A stretch of 29,870 nucleotides of DNA from JBAZOY01 sp041648505 (GTDB lineage: Bacteria > Desulfobacterota > Syntrophia > Syntrophales > CG2-30-49-12), in contig JBAZOY010000026.1 of NCBI GenBank assembly GCA_041648505.1, forward strand, positions 1 through 29,870, read 5' to 3'. A program made the position numbers and the translations under genes. The notes under the pieces are model-generated. The model worked only from the letters and a program-made list of their open reading frames with translations. It had not been told where the DNA came from and did not search any database. Of this stretch, positions 1 to 7,444 are shown one piece after another. Numbering within the stretch: position 1 is the first letter of the stretch; the number at the start of each line of letters is the position of its first letter.

Positions 1-62
1 ACAAGCCTTACCGCTTCCTCCCTGAATTCTTTATTGTATTTCCCATATGGTATTCTTTCCAC
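1..62 (-). CDS. IS3-family-like transposase OrfA, N-terminal fragment (partial)
   Basis: A GTG at 62 (minus strand) opens a frame reading VERIPYGKYNKEFREEAVRL up to the window edge. The pattern (K/E)YxxEFRExAVRL is the start of the helix-turn-helix transposase OrfA found in IS3-type elements, which binds the element ends. A GGAGG lies seven bases before the GTG, which supports this start. Only about 20 residues are visible, so the exact IS group and the integrity of the element cannot be judged. It reads away from the gene that the element interrupts. Confidence 0.7.
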   Translation of the reverse strand, partial: MERIPYGKYNKEFREEAVRL

Positions 63-125
63 TGTGACACCTCCGTTTCTGTATTTTGCCTTAACATTGG
101 TGTACACTTTTTTCAACATACCTCA
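1..125 (-). mobile_element. Right-hand end of an insertion sequence (IS3-like), cut by the window edge
   Basis: Read on the minus strand, this stretch begins TGAGGTATGTTG and leads after about 60 bases into a transposase start with a good ribosome binding site. On the plus strand the last bases are ACCTCA. Directly after them, at 126, a reading frame resumes in mid-domain (NGVTGVLTNTN of a bacterial Ig-like domain). The element boundary is therefore placed at about 120-126. The terminal TG...CA form fits IS3-type elements, but the other end lies outside the window, so neither the terminal repeats nor a target duplication can be checked. Confidence 0.7.
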
Positions 126-1280
126 AATGGTGTCACAGGTGTCTTAACCAACACGAATATTTCCGCCACGTTCAGCGAGTGGATGGACCCCTTGACGATC
201 ACCACGACAACATTTACCTTAAAGCAAGGGGCACAAGGGACAACGGCTGTTCTAGGCACAGTGGACTACAACGGCGTAACTGCGGTTTTTACACCCTTAA
301 GCCCTCTTTCCGTGGACACCTATACCGCCACGATTACAACCGGGGCCAAGGACCTGGCTGGCAACCAACTGGCCGGCAATCAAGCCCCCTTGCCCGCGGC
401 AAGTGACTACGTATGGATCTTTTGGACCGCGAATCCACCGGGGCCGCCACCGCCTGCCTCGTCAGTAAACCTTGGATTGGCCGCACCATTCGGAATCGCC
501 TCTACTGCCGGGATTACCAACGTCCTTCAACCGAAGATTACCCATATTGAGGGGGATGTAATTCTGGCTAGCCCAACTCCTACGTGTAATTTTGTGTCGG
601 CCGTGCCTGGCGACGGGACGTTTGGTGCTTGCGGAAGCGACGGCTCCACTCCAACAATCAATGGCACGGTAATCGTTCCCGGGTATCCCGACGCCGCCAC
701 TGCAACGAATGTCAAAATCGACATGAATGCGGCGTTCCTCAGCATCACTCCCTTGGCCGGGCCCCCAGCCGTCGGTACAAAGGGAGGGGGTACCATAATA
801 GCATCCCCCACTAATTTGGGAGCTCTGACCGGGAGCGCACCAGTGGTCGGACAGAACTTGTTCTTTCCTGGCACCTATACAGCCGCCGCGGCAATTGGGA
901 TACACGACGATCTCACGCTCGACGCCCAAGGCAACCCCAATGCTGAATTCTTCTTCCAGGCGGGAAGCACACTCACTCTGGCAGCTGGAGCGGCCCCTCC
1001 TGCTACACGCACTCGTATCCTCCTGGTCAACGGCGCCAAGGCTTCCAACGTCTGGTGGCAGGTCGGCAGTTCAGCGACGATCGGTACGTACGCTGAATTC
1101 CAGGGCAACATACTGGCTGCCTTCGATATCACGATCAATACCAACGCAACCTCGTGCGGCAGATTGATGTCAGGGGCGTGGGTAGGTGGTTCCGGCAGGA
1201 TTGACTTTAGCGGTAACGTCATTTCCGTGCCGGGTAATCCGTTTGCACCTCCTGCTGGATATTCAGCAGTTTGCCAGTAA
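126..1280 (+). CDS. Exported Ig-like/DUF3494 (ice-binding-like) protein, 5' end removed by IS
   Basis: The remaining frame is open from the IS boundary to the stop at 1280; the first ATG is at 183. The first ~95 residues are an SbsA-type bacterial Ig-like domain (TNTNISATFSEWMDP, then DTYTATITTGAKDLAGNQLA). A proline-rich linker (GPPPPASS) leads into a full DUF3494 domain of about 240 residues, starting VNLGLAAPFGI and ending GNVISVPGNPF, with the typical FFPGTYTA and ILAAFDITI segments. DUF3494 is the fold of bacterial ice-binding proteins, but many members in non-cold anaerobes have unknown surface or adhesive roles. The signal peptide and any further Ig-like repeats would lie beyond the IS. 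Without them the product is probably not exported, so the gene is likely inactive. A strong hairpin follows the stop. Confidence 0.8.
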   Translation, partial: NGVTGVLTNTNISATFSEWMDPLTITTTTFTLKQGAQGTTAVLGTVDYNGVTAVFTPLSPLSVDTYTATITTGAKDLAGNQLAGNQAPLPAASDYVWIFWTANPPGPPPPASSVNLGLAAPFGIASTAGITNVLQPKITHIEGDVILASPTPTCNFVSAVPGDGTFGACGSDGSTPTINGTVIVPGYPDAATATNVKIDMNAAFLSITPLAGPPAVGTKGGGTIIASPTNLGALTGSAPVVGQNLFFPGTYTAAAAIGIHDDLTLDAQGNPNAEFFFQAGSTLTLAAGAAPPATRTRILLVNGAKASNVWWQVGSSATIGTYAEFQGNILAAFDITINTNATSCGRLMSGAWVGGSGRIDFSGNVISVPGNPFAPPAGYSAVCQ

Positions 1281-1295
1281 GGCGTGAAAGCAGGT

Positions 1296-1343
1296 AAAAG
1301 GGAAGACAGGCTATGTTTCATCATTCAGCCTGTCTCCCTTTTG
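1296..1343 (+). terminator. Terminator-like hairpin after the DUF3494 gene
   Basis: The arms AAAAGGGAAGACAGGCT and AGCCTGTCTCCCTTTT surround a loop of about 14 bases, with one unpaired base. The second arm itself ends in TTTT. It sits 15 bases after the stop codon and before the separate ribosome binding site of the next gene. Confidence 0.75.
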
Positions 1344-1448
1344 CCTCTCTACAACGCCTCGTTCTTTTGGCACATAGATGTCCCACACGGCTTTTTTCAA
1401 AGAGCCGGAAAGGCAACAGCAAAACGCAATATAAAAGGAGGACGTACC

Positions 1449-2546
1449 ATGAAATCAATGTATCGTGCAGCGCTGATGGTAGCTGCCTTTGTTTTTCTCC
1501 TACCCTTATCTGCTCGCTCCGAGATAAGGGCAGGAAGCTTTGAAGTAGGTCCGTTCGGAGGGTACAATTTCTTCGAAAGCAGTCAGAATCTGAAAGACCG
1601 ACCCGTATTTGGCGGACGGCTTGGCTACAATTTCACGAGGCATTTTGGTATTGAAGGCGCCGGGGAATTTATAGGTAGTCGCGTTGATGACACGGCAAAA
1701 ACGGGTTTCGAGGAAGGACAGTTCAGAAGTCCCATGGATGGAGTGGACCTTACATTTTATCATCTCGATCTCGTCTATCATTTTACGCCCGATGGTAGAT
1801 TCAACCCCTTTATCCTTGCCGGTGTCGGAGGAGCCCACTATAGTCCAAAGATAAATAATAGGGGGGACATGGCTGCTTTTAATGTTGGTGTAGGAGCGAA
1901 ATACTGGATGACGGACAATATCGCACTCAGATTCGATGTCCAGGATTATATGGTTACCGAGATTCTCCAAGAGACCTACCATAATATTGGAGCTACTCTT
2001 GGAATAACTTTTGCGTTCGGTGGCAAGGCAAAGCCCGAACCGGCCCCTGTTGCGAAGTATGAACCAATACCCGAACCCAAGCCTGAGCCCGTGGCTAAAG
2101 AGAAGGTTGAGGAGAAGGTCGTCATTATGGCGTCTGAACCAAAGGTCGAGGAGAAGGTTATGGTCGCCGCGGCTGAGCCGAGGATCATTATTCTTGCTTT
2201 TGAGGACATACATTTTGATTTCGATAAGTCGACACTTAAGCCGGAAGCGCAGACGATCCTGAAAAGGAATATCCAGCTTCTAAAAGAAAACCCCAAAGCT
2301 CAAATCCGTATTGCAGGGTATACCTCTGCTTCCGGCACTGAAGCCTACAACCAAAAGTTGAGTGAAAGAAGAGCGAAGGCCGTCGAAACATACCTCGTTA
2401 ATGAAGGCATCATTACACGGGACAGGCTTTCCACAATCGGCTATGGCGAGACAAACCCGGCGATGTACGAAGCAGCGCCTAAAGAGATTTACTCAAAGGC
2501 AGCAAAGGCAAACATGAGAGTTCTATTTGAAATAATCGTGCAATAG
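1449..2546 (+). CDS. OmpA-family outer-membrane protein (beta-barrel plus peptidoglycan-binding domain)
   Basis: The start is ATG 1449, preceded by AAGGAGGA at 1435-1442; an upstream in-frame extension to 1284 is rejected because a clean signal peptide begins here (MKSMYRAALMVAAFVFLLPLSARS). The protein is 365 residues. After the signal comes an OmpA-like eight-strand barrel of about 170 residues (FEVGPFGGYNFF ... LGITFAFGGKA). A proline/glutamate/lysine-rich linker with repeated KVEEKV follows. The C-terminal OmpA domain of about 120 residues has IHFDFDKSTLKPEAQ and the NQKLSERRAKAVETYL helix that contacts peptidoglycan. It should anchor the outer membrane to the cell wall. It has its own leader and following hairpin, so it looks monocistronic. 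Family assignment is firm; a specific role (porin, structural, adhesin) cannot be told. Confidence 0.93.
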   Translation: MKSMYRAALMVAAFVFLLPLSARSEIRAGSFEVGPFGGYNFFESSQNLKDRPVFGGRLGYNFTRHFGIEGAGEFIGSRVDDTAKTGFEEGQFRSPMDGVDLTFYHLDLVYHFTPDGRFNPFILAGVGGAHYSPKINNRGDMAAFNVGVGAKYWMTDNIALRFDVQDYMVTEILQETYHNIGATLGITFAFGGKAKPEPAPVAKYEPIPEPKPEPVAKEKVEEKVVIMASEPKVEEKVMVAAAEPRIIILAFEDIHFDFDKSTLKPEAQTILKRNIQLLKENPKAQIRIAGYTSASGTEAYNQKLSERRAKAVETYLVNEGIITRDRLSTIGYGETNPAMYEAAPKEIYSKAAKANMRVLFEIIVQ

Positions 2547-2558
2547 AAGCATCGGGTT

Positions 2559-2605
2559 AAGGGGCCGGAAAGGTGTTTTACATTGATCCGGGCCCCTTGC
2601 GTTTA
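2559..2605 (+). terminator. GC-rich hairpin after the OmpA gene
   Basis: AAGGGGCC-GGA pairs with TCC-GGGCCCCTT (arms 2559-2569 and about 2587-2598, one bulged base). It lies 12 bases after the stop. The following bases are only weakly U-rich (GCGTTT), so termination efficiency is uncertain. Confidence 0.55.
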
Positions 2606-2784
2606 AAAAAATAACCCGGAAATGGCTATGGTATATCAAAACCGGTCGATAGCAATATAACTAAGACAGAAGGCAGGCAGAAAAAACGCCGGCCTCCAGG
2701 GGAAATCTTTCTGCGATAGCATCTGAGTGCAGCGTCCGAGAGAAAGGACTATATACAACGCGAAACTTTTTTGTAGGGCTGCTC

Positions 2785-3639
2785 ATGGCAGCGTTTCTTC
2801 CCTTTATCGTAGGATTTACCAATGTGCCGCCGGATCAGAATATCGAGCAGGTCACCGTCAAAGAAACCGTTCTCTTCCCTCAGGGTCAGCTGTTTTACCC
2901 CCCGATGGCGAGCCCCAAGGAGCCTCGTACCCACGTTAGCTACCTCCGCCTCGACCTCCCCGATGACAGCATCAACATAGGATCGGTCGGGTTCGGCGAT
3001 AGCTTCGGCCTGGTGCGCTGGCCCGGCTGGGGCGAGGAGGACGCATGGCAGCTCAGTATCAGCGGGGCGGTCCTTGCCCAGTTCAATATGGACGCCAGTT
3101 CCTCGGACCTGATCAACGCCGACTATATCATCGGCTTTCCGCTAAGCTACCGGAACGGTCCCTGGTCAGCGCGGGCGCGCCTCTTCCACCAGTCCTCCCA
3201 CCTGGGGGACGAGTTCCTCCTAAACCCCCAGCGCCCTGAGCTGAAGGTAACGCGCATGAACTTAAGCTTCGAGACCATTGAACTGCTCGGCGCCTGGGAA
3301 TGGAAGGGATTCCAGTTCACCGCCGGTCCCTCATATATCCTCCACACCGACTCCGACCTCAAGCGTTCTAGTGTCCAAGCGGGCATTGATTATCAAAGCA
3401 GGGAGCCGGTCTTCAAACCGACGATGCGCCTGTTCACCAGCGTCCTGTGCCATACCTGGGAGGAAACCGACTGGAACCCCGACATTAATGTCAAAGCTGG
3501 CGTCACCATCCGCAGCCCCTATGCCGAAAAGAGGGCCATTCAGCTTTTCGGCGAGTATTACCACGGCAATCTCCCCTTCGGCCAGTTCTATAAATTGCGG
3601 GCAGAGTACTACGGCGTAGGAATTAACGTATCCTTTTGA
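2785..3639 (+). CDS. DUF1207-family outer-membrane protein
   Basis: The 284-residue product carries the features I associate with DUF1207: FPQGQLFYPPMASPKEPRTHVSYLR near the N-terminus, FGDSFGLVRW, then ARLFHQSSHLGDEFL and MNLSFETIELLGAW in the middle, and a C-terminus of alternating residues ending in phenylalanine (YYGVGINVSF), typical of outer-membrane beta-barrels. Its function is unknown. The start is odd. ATG 2785 gives a hydrophobic stretch (MAAFLPFIVGF) with no basic residues. The frame stays open upstream to 2665 and encodes a plausible basic n-region (REKGLYTTRNFFVGLL), but no ATG, GTG or TTG occurs in it. Either a rare start codon (ATA 2716, CTG 2779) is used, or the original start has been lost. 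Upstream is the ompA hairpin. Confidence 0.75.
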   Translation: MAAFLPFIVGFTNVPPDQNIEQVTVKETVLFPQGQLFYPPMASPKEPRTHVSYLRLDLPDDSINIGSVGFGDSFGLVRWPGWGEEDAWQLSISGAVLAQFNMDASSSDLINADYIIGFPLSYRNGPWSARARLFHQSSHLGDEFLLNPQRPELKVTRMNLSFETIELLGAWEWKGFQFTAGPSYILHTDSDLKRSSVQAGIDYQSREPVFKPTMRLFTSVLCHTWEETDWNPDINVKAGVTIRSPYAEKRAIQLFGEYYHGNLPFGQFYKLRAEYYGVGINVSF

Positions 3640-3707
3640 GTGCATACACTAAAAAGGGCGTATCGCGGTAAACCTTTTTTTGATAGTGCATTTTAATGGG
3701 TGACCTT

Positions 3708-3908
3708 ATGAAAGATGGTGATAATAAAAAAGAGCAGCTCGTACATGAACTGTCGGAATTGCGCTTTCGCCGCACACCGGCCGCGGCGGATGGACGTGGT
3801 ACACCGGTTCGGCCGGCGGATTGGAAAGACTTCACGGTGCACTACCGTTATCGGGAAACGGTCTACCACATCGCCGTTCTGCGGGCATCTGCCGGCGATA
3901 CCGGTGAT
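3708..3908 (+). pseudogene. Chimeric gene scar: sensor-kinase-like N-terminus fused to GH94 cyclic glucan synthase fragments
   Basis: ATG 3708 begins MKDGDNKKEQLVHELSELRFR, which closely resembles the opening linker of many PAS-type sensor kinases (MKDEDKTKEQL-like). From 3770 a different frame reads PHTGRGGWTWYTGSAG, a hallmark of the GH94 phosphorylase-like domain of cyclic beta-1,2-glucan synthases (NdvB/ChvB type). At about 3813 the frame switches back and reads PADWKDFTVHYRYRETVYH, which in intact enzymes lies some 25-30 residues further on (from family memory). The two pieces are joined at a CCGGCGG stretch present in both, as expected for a short-homology deletion. None of the pieces is functional. 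The open frame runs on to 4091 without recognisable content. Confidence 0.6.
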
Positions 3909-4109
3909 GGCAAGATGGCCAAACCACCAATACCGTGTAATTGTGATACTGTACCCGGAACGACCTCCAATCGCAATACTTCTTACATTGTGGTATTGTT
4001 GCGTGGCATGAAGTGGCGTTTTTTGCCGTCCGCTGGATTGTTAGTTATCCTTTATTCCATAAAATGTGATAAAATCATGCATACAGAATGAATGATATGG
4101 AGGAACAAA

Positions 4110-4490
4110 ATGTTTCAGGTCGCATTATATGAGACGTTCCAGAATGGGCAGATCATTTTCAAAGAGGGGGACAATGGCGACTGGATCTATGTCGTGGATG
4201 AGGGCGAAGTCGAAATCTCCAAAAATGTGGGCGGTCAGAAAATAGTCGTCGAGACCCTGAAGGAAGGTGATATATTTGGCGAGCTGGCCTATATCGACAA
4301 GGAACCCCGGTCCGCAACGGCTACTGCCAAAGGGAAGACGGTGGTTGGCATCATTGACAGGACCTTCTTTGATGCTGAATTCAACAAAATCTCTGCCGAC
4401 TTCCAGAAAATTATCAAAACAGTGGCATTTCGCCTTAGGAAAGTTACCCAGAGTTCTGTGGAGGCGCAGAATGGAAAAAGGATTAATTAG
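4110..4490 (+). CDS. Stand-alone cyclic-nucleotide-binding (Crp-type) domain protein
   Basis: The start is ATG 4110, with GGAGG at 4099-4103. The 126-residue product is one cNMP-binding beta-roll: FQNGQIIFKEGDNGDWIYVVDEGEVEI, then LKEGDIFGELAYIDKEPRSATATA, which contains the GE...R..TA phosphate-binding cassette (FGELAYIDKEPRSAT). It ends soon after the C-helix (SADFQKIIKTVAFRLRKV) and has no DNA-binding helix-turn-helix. It is therefore not a Crp/Fnr regulator by itself. Such single-domain proteins may sense cyclic nucleotides or act with a partner, but no partner is evident here. The intact phosphate-binding glutamate and arginine suggest that ligand binding is kept. Confidence 0.88.
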   Translation: MFQVALYETFQNGQIIFKEGDNGDWIYVVDEGEVEISKNVGGQKIVVETLKEGDIFGELAYIDKEPRSATATAKGKTVVGIIDRTFFDAEFNKISADFQKIIKTVAFRLRKVTQSSVEAQNGKRIN

Positions 4491-4780
4491 GCACATTCCG
4501 GTTCTTTACGTATGATATCTTCCTCCTCCAGCCAAAGCACCATAGCAAAATGATCACAAACAAAAGCCCCTCAAAGAATTATATTTCGTGGTTATTGTGG
4601 TGGTGCACTTTGAACTTGAATTCACCCGTTGCGATCGACACCCTTTCATCCGTCAAAGAGTAAGAAAGCACCATACAGTCAGGCATCGGCTTGTGGCTGT
4701 AGTTTGTGGCTTTCGGGGTACACTCATGCAGTACGATTTGTCCGGAAGGATGGGCTATGGAACTCAGAAAGATCTTTGAA
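4483..4780 (-). pseudogene. Possible decayed minus-strand gene with an in-frame stop
   Basis: The stretch between the cNMP gene and the acyl-CoA synthetase has no plus-strand gene. On the minus strand one frame reads HPSGQIVLHECTPKATNYSH, then ATGEFKFKVHHHNNHEI, a TAA at 4579-4581, and continues in the same frame as FFEGLLFVIILLWCFGWRRK up to a second TAA at 4483. The second part looks like a membrane helix followed by basic residues. I do not recognise the family. A chance open frame remains possible. Confidence 0.25.
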
Positions 4781-6118
4781 CCGAAGACGGTGGCGGTTGT
4801 TGGCGTCTCCCTGTCCAACCCGTTCCATCCAGCCAACGTGATCTACAACAAGAACCATTTGCGATACGAGGCCGAGGCCTTCTGTGTGAATCCAAAAGGC
4901 GGGACCATGTATGGTCAGAAGGTCTACAGGAATATCGGAGAGATCCCGAGCCAGGTTGATCTGGCGGTGCTGGCGATCCGGGCGGATCTCGTTCCGCAAA
5001 CCATCCGGGAATGTACGGAAGCGGGGGTGTCTGGTGCGATTGTCATCTCCGGAGGGTTCGCGGAGACCGGCAGGATAGACCTCGAGAATGAACTCAGGAC
5101 TCTTTCCGTGGAGAACGATTTCCCGATTATCGGGCCCAACTGTCTCGGCATCTATTCCCCTCCCTACCTGGATGCCTTTTTCCTGCCCCATGAGAGAATG
5201 GTCGTGCCGGAGCCCGGATCGGTGGCCCTGATCAGTCAGAGCGGAGGCATTCTGGTGGACCTGATCATAAAACTCACGCAGGAGGATGCGGGTGTTTCCA
5301 AGGCCGTGAGCATCGGTAACAAGGCGGTCATCGATGAGGTCGATCTGCTGGGCTATTTTCAGGAGGACCCGCATACAAGGGTGATCGGGATCTACATCGA
5401 GGGGTTCAAGAAGGGCCGTGGGCGAAACTTTGTGGAGATGATGAGAAACTTCACCAAGCCCGTGATCATCCTCAAGTCCGGCAAAACTTTGGGAGGAAAC
5501 AGGGCTGTCAGTTCACACACCGCATCCGTCGCAGGGGACTACACAGTGTTTTCCGAGCTTGTGAAGCAGAGCGGAGCGATCGAGGCGAGCAGCGAGACCG
5601 CGTTCGTTTCCTATTGCGAGGCCTTGAGCTGCTGCGAAAAATACGGCAAGAGGAAGAATGTCTGCATCATCACCGGGAGCGGTGGTCACGGGGCCATGGC
5701 TTCGGACATCTGCTATGAACGAGGATTGAATCTCGTGGAGGTACCCGAGTCGGACAAGAAAGAACTTCGGCTGAGGCTTTCGAACAGCATACAATCCATC
5801 GCATCGCTGAACAATCCGGTAGATCTCACGGGGAGCGCCGTGGACGAGGACTTCTACGTGGCCGTGGAGTTCTTCCTCAACAGGGATTATGTGGATAGTG
5901 TCATTCTGCTCCTGCTTCCCTATCTGCCCGGGATCAGCTCCGACGTCGGTGCACGTCTGGCAGTGGCATTCCGCGAATTAGAAAAACACGTTATCACTTA
6001 TATCCCGCATGTTGAGAAATACGGAATCATAATCGAAGGCTTTGAGTCAAACCGGATGCCGGTAGCCCATTCCGTGGAGGGGGCGGTCTACATGACAGCG
6101 GCCCTCATGAAGGGTTAA
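4757..6118 (+). CDS. ADP-forming acyl-CoA synthetase, alpha-subunit-like (CoA-binding / succinyl-CoA-ligase-like)
   Basis: The start is ATG 4757 (MELRKIFEPKTVAVVGVS), with AAGGA six bases before; the longer in-frame start at 4706 adds residues unlike the family. The product is 453 residues. An N-terminal CoA-binding Rossmann domain (residues ~1-135) includes VDLAVLAIRADLV and GPNCLGIY. The second flavodoxin-like domain begins SQSGG (~160). Near residue 253 lies SHTASVAG, in the region where the family carries its phosphorylated histidine. These enzymes make ATP (or GTP) from acyl-CoA, ADP and phosphate, or run in reverse to activate acids. The separate ATP-grasp subunit follows after two bases, so the pair is cotranscribed and forms the two-subunit type known from archaea and syntrophic bacteria. 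The substrate cannot be told from sequence. Confidence 0.88.
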   Translation: MELRKIFEPKTVAVVGVSLSNPFHPANVIYNKNHLRYEAEAFCVNPKGGTMYGQKVYRNIGEIPSQVDLAVLAIRADLVPQTIRECTEAGVSGAIVISGGFAETGRIDLENELRTLSVENDFPIIGPNCLGIYSPPYLDAFFLPHERMVVPEPGSVALISQSGGILVDLIIKLTQEDAGVSKAVSIGNKAVIDEVDLLGYFQEDPHTRVIGIYIEGFKKGRGRNFVEMMRNFTKPVIILKSGKTLGGNRAVSSHTASVAGDYTVFSELVKQSGAIEASSETAFVSYCEALSCCEKYGKRKNVCIITGSGGHGAMASDICYERGLNLVEVPESDKKELRLRLSNSIQSIASLNNPVDLTGSAVDEDFYVAVEFFLNRDYVDSVILLLLPYLPGISSDVGARLAVAFRELEKHVITYIPHVEKYGIIIEGFESNRMPVAHSVEGAVYMTAALMKG

Positions 6119-6120
6119 TC

Positions 6121-6810
6121 ATGGATGAGCGAATACGTGCCATATTGAATGCGTCGAGAATGAACGGCTGGGTAATGGAACCCCAGGCGAAAGAACTGCT
6201 CCGCACCTACGGCCTTCCCACAACCCGCTTCTTCTGGGCAAAGAGCCTGGAGGCTTCCTTCCAGGGGGCGAAAGAGGTGGGCTATCCCCTGGTCGTAAAG
6301 GTTGTCTCCCCTGATATTCTTCACAAGTCGGATGTGGGAGGTGTGGTGATGGGAGTGGAAGACGGCCGGGAACTGGAGGTAGTCTATCAGCGAATGTCGA
6401 GGCTGAATGGTTTCCAGGGTGTCTTGCTGGATCAGATGGTGCAGGGAATTGAGATGATCGTGGGGTCCAAGGAAGATCCCCAGTTCGGCACCGTGGTAGT
6501 TGTGGGTATCGGAGGCACTTCGGTCGAGGTGTACAAGGATATCTCAATTCGAATGGCACCCCTCTCGTTCCCCGATGCCATGGACGCCATCGGATCGATC
6601 AAAGGGCGTAGACTCCTGGAGGGCTACAGGGGCAGAGAGCCTGTGAACATTGAGAAGCTCTCGGAACTCATCGTTTCCTTCTCTCAGTTGGCCTTTGATC
6701 TGCGCGACGAGGTGGAGTCGATCGATCTCAACCCGGTCCTCTGCGACCGGGAGAAGGCAGTCATCGCAGATGCCCGATTCGTGTTGAAGAACATGGACAA
6801 GACTGTTTGA
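6121..6810 (+). CDS. ADP-forming acyl-CoA synthetase, beta subunit (ATP-grasp)
   Basis: A 229-residue ATP-grasp_5 protein starting two bases after the alpha-subunit stop. It shows the family's conserved parts in order: the N-terminal helix region (AKELLRTYGLPTT), YPLVVKVVSPDILHKSDVGGV around residues 55-77, GVLLDQMVQGIEMIVGSKEDPQFG, VVVGIGGTSVEVYKD, and ESIDLNPVLCD near the C-terminus. It binds nucleotide and takes the phosphate from the alpha-subunit histidine. The length is normal for a free-standing beta subunit. Together with the alpha subunit it would couple acyl-CoA hydrolysis to ATP formation. No regulatory site is evident; 300 bases of non-coding DNA and a tRNA follow. Confidence 0.9.
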   Translation: MDERIRAILNASRMNGWVMEPQAKELLRTYGLPTTRFFWAKSLEASFQGAKEVGYPLVVKVVSPDILHKSDVGGVVMGVEDGRELEVVYQRMSRLNGFQGVLLDQMVQGIEMIVGSKEDPQFGTVVVVGIGGTSVEVYKDISIRMAPLSFPDAMDAIGSIKGRRLLEGYRGREPVNIEKLSELIVSFSQLAFDLRDEVESIDLNPVLCDREKAVIADARFVLKNMDKTV

Positions 6811-6998
6811 CCATCGATACATGCAAATCCCTGTCGTCCTTAGAACCATTTCCGCAGCTTGAAAAAATCGTCGCTCCCGGGCATAGGGTACGTCAGGCCT
6901 TCGTGTGCGAAATATCCGGAAACTTTATGTTCCCTTTTTCCCAATCGCGTTGCTTTATACAACCAATCACTGACACAAAATATTGTGGAATAATAGTA

Positions 6999-7027
6999 TT
7001 GACACCTAAGTGGAATTTTCTTATAGT
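6999..7027 (+). promoter_or_regulatory. Distal sigma70-like promoter upstream of tRNA-Leu
   Basis: TTGACA at 6999-7004, a 17-base spacer and TATAGT at 7022-7027. Transcription would start about 100 bases before the tRNA. The rest of 6811-7133 holds no recognisable gene. Confidence 0.55.
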
Positions 7028-7033
7028 TCAACC

Positions 7034-7059
7034 GCCAATGAACAATGTCTTATCAAAAA
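7034..7059 (+). repeat. 26-bp motif, copy 1 of 2
   Basis: GCCAAT, three bases (GAA), then CAATGTCTTATCAAAAA. A copy with only two differences, both in the three-base gap, lies at 10000-10025 upstream of the cold-shock promoter. Here it lies between the two promoters of tRNA-Leu, about 36 bases before the proximal -35 box. Confidence 0.7.
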
Positions 7060-7095
7060 TCCAGAGCCTGGAAAAATCAATGGCTATTTTCGGGC

Positions 7096-7123
7096 TTGAC
7101 AATCAGTATCCCAGTTATATATT
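7096..7123 (+). promoter_or_regulatory. Proximal promoter of tRNA-Leu
   Basis: TTGACA at 7096-7101, a 16-base spacer and TATATT at 7118-7123. The predicted start is at about 7130, only a few bases before the tRNA 5' end, as is usual for tRNA genes. Confidence 0.7.
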
Positions 7124-7133
7124 TACAAACAAT

Positions 7134-7221
7134 GCCGGAGTGGTGAAATTGGTAGACGCAGGGGACTCAAAATCCCCCGGGCCTTGCGCCCATCTCGGTT
7201 CAATTCCGAGCTCCGGCACCA
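7134..7221 (+). tRNA. tRNA-Leu (anticodon CAA)
   Basis: The acceptor arms GCCGGAG (7134-7140) and CTCCGGC (7211-7217) pair fully, followed by A and an encoded CCA. The anticodon stem GGGGA/TCCCC holds the loop CTCAAAA, so the anticodon is CAA, reading UUG. A long variable arm (GGGCCTTGCGCCC) marks a class II tRNA, and the T-arm contains GGTTCAATTCC. A terminator follows 11 bases later. Confidence 0.97.
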
Positions 7222-7232
7222 AATGGAATCAG

Positions 7233-7274
7233 GGACTTACAGATTGCTGATGATCGTAAGTCCTTTTGTTTTTT
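7233..7274 (+). terminator. Rho-independent terminator of tRNA-Leu
   Basis: GGACTTAC (7233-7240) and GTAAGTCC (7256-7263) form an 8-bp stem with a 15-base loop, followed directly by TTTTGTTTTTT. Confidence 0.9.
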
Positions 7275-7444
7275 GTGGAAGATCCAGCCTGTTCCCTTTA
7301 ACTTATTCGGCGACAAAAAAATAAAAGCGGTGACAAAATTCTGTGGATAACTTCGTGGAAACGATAAAGCGCAAGGCACGGTATATTTTTCTTAGAGTGG
7401 TAAAGGGTAATACAATGCAGCAGGACTGGAAAAAAAAGAAATAA

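Noticed and set aside
462..1324. Long minus-strand open frames opposite the DUF3494 gene
   Set aside because: They are shadows of a GC-rich gene with a clear domain match on the plus strand; no ribosome binding site or family match.
3973..3998. CAATAC...GTATTG inverted repeat in the scar region as an IS end or operator
   Set aside because: Six-base arms with no other support.
6807..7250. 147-codon open frame covering tRNA-Leu
   Set aside because: It runs through a clear tRNA and two promoters and has no protein-like features.
7342..7350. A perfect DnaA box (TTATCCACA on the minus strand) upstream of uup
   Set aside because: It is single, with no cluster of boxes, no A/T-rich unwinding region and no dnaA/dnaN genes; chance of one such site in 30 kb is not small. 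Not an origin.
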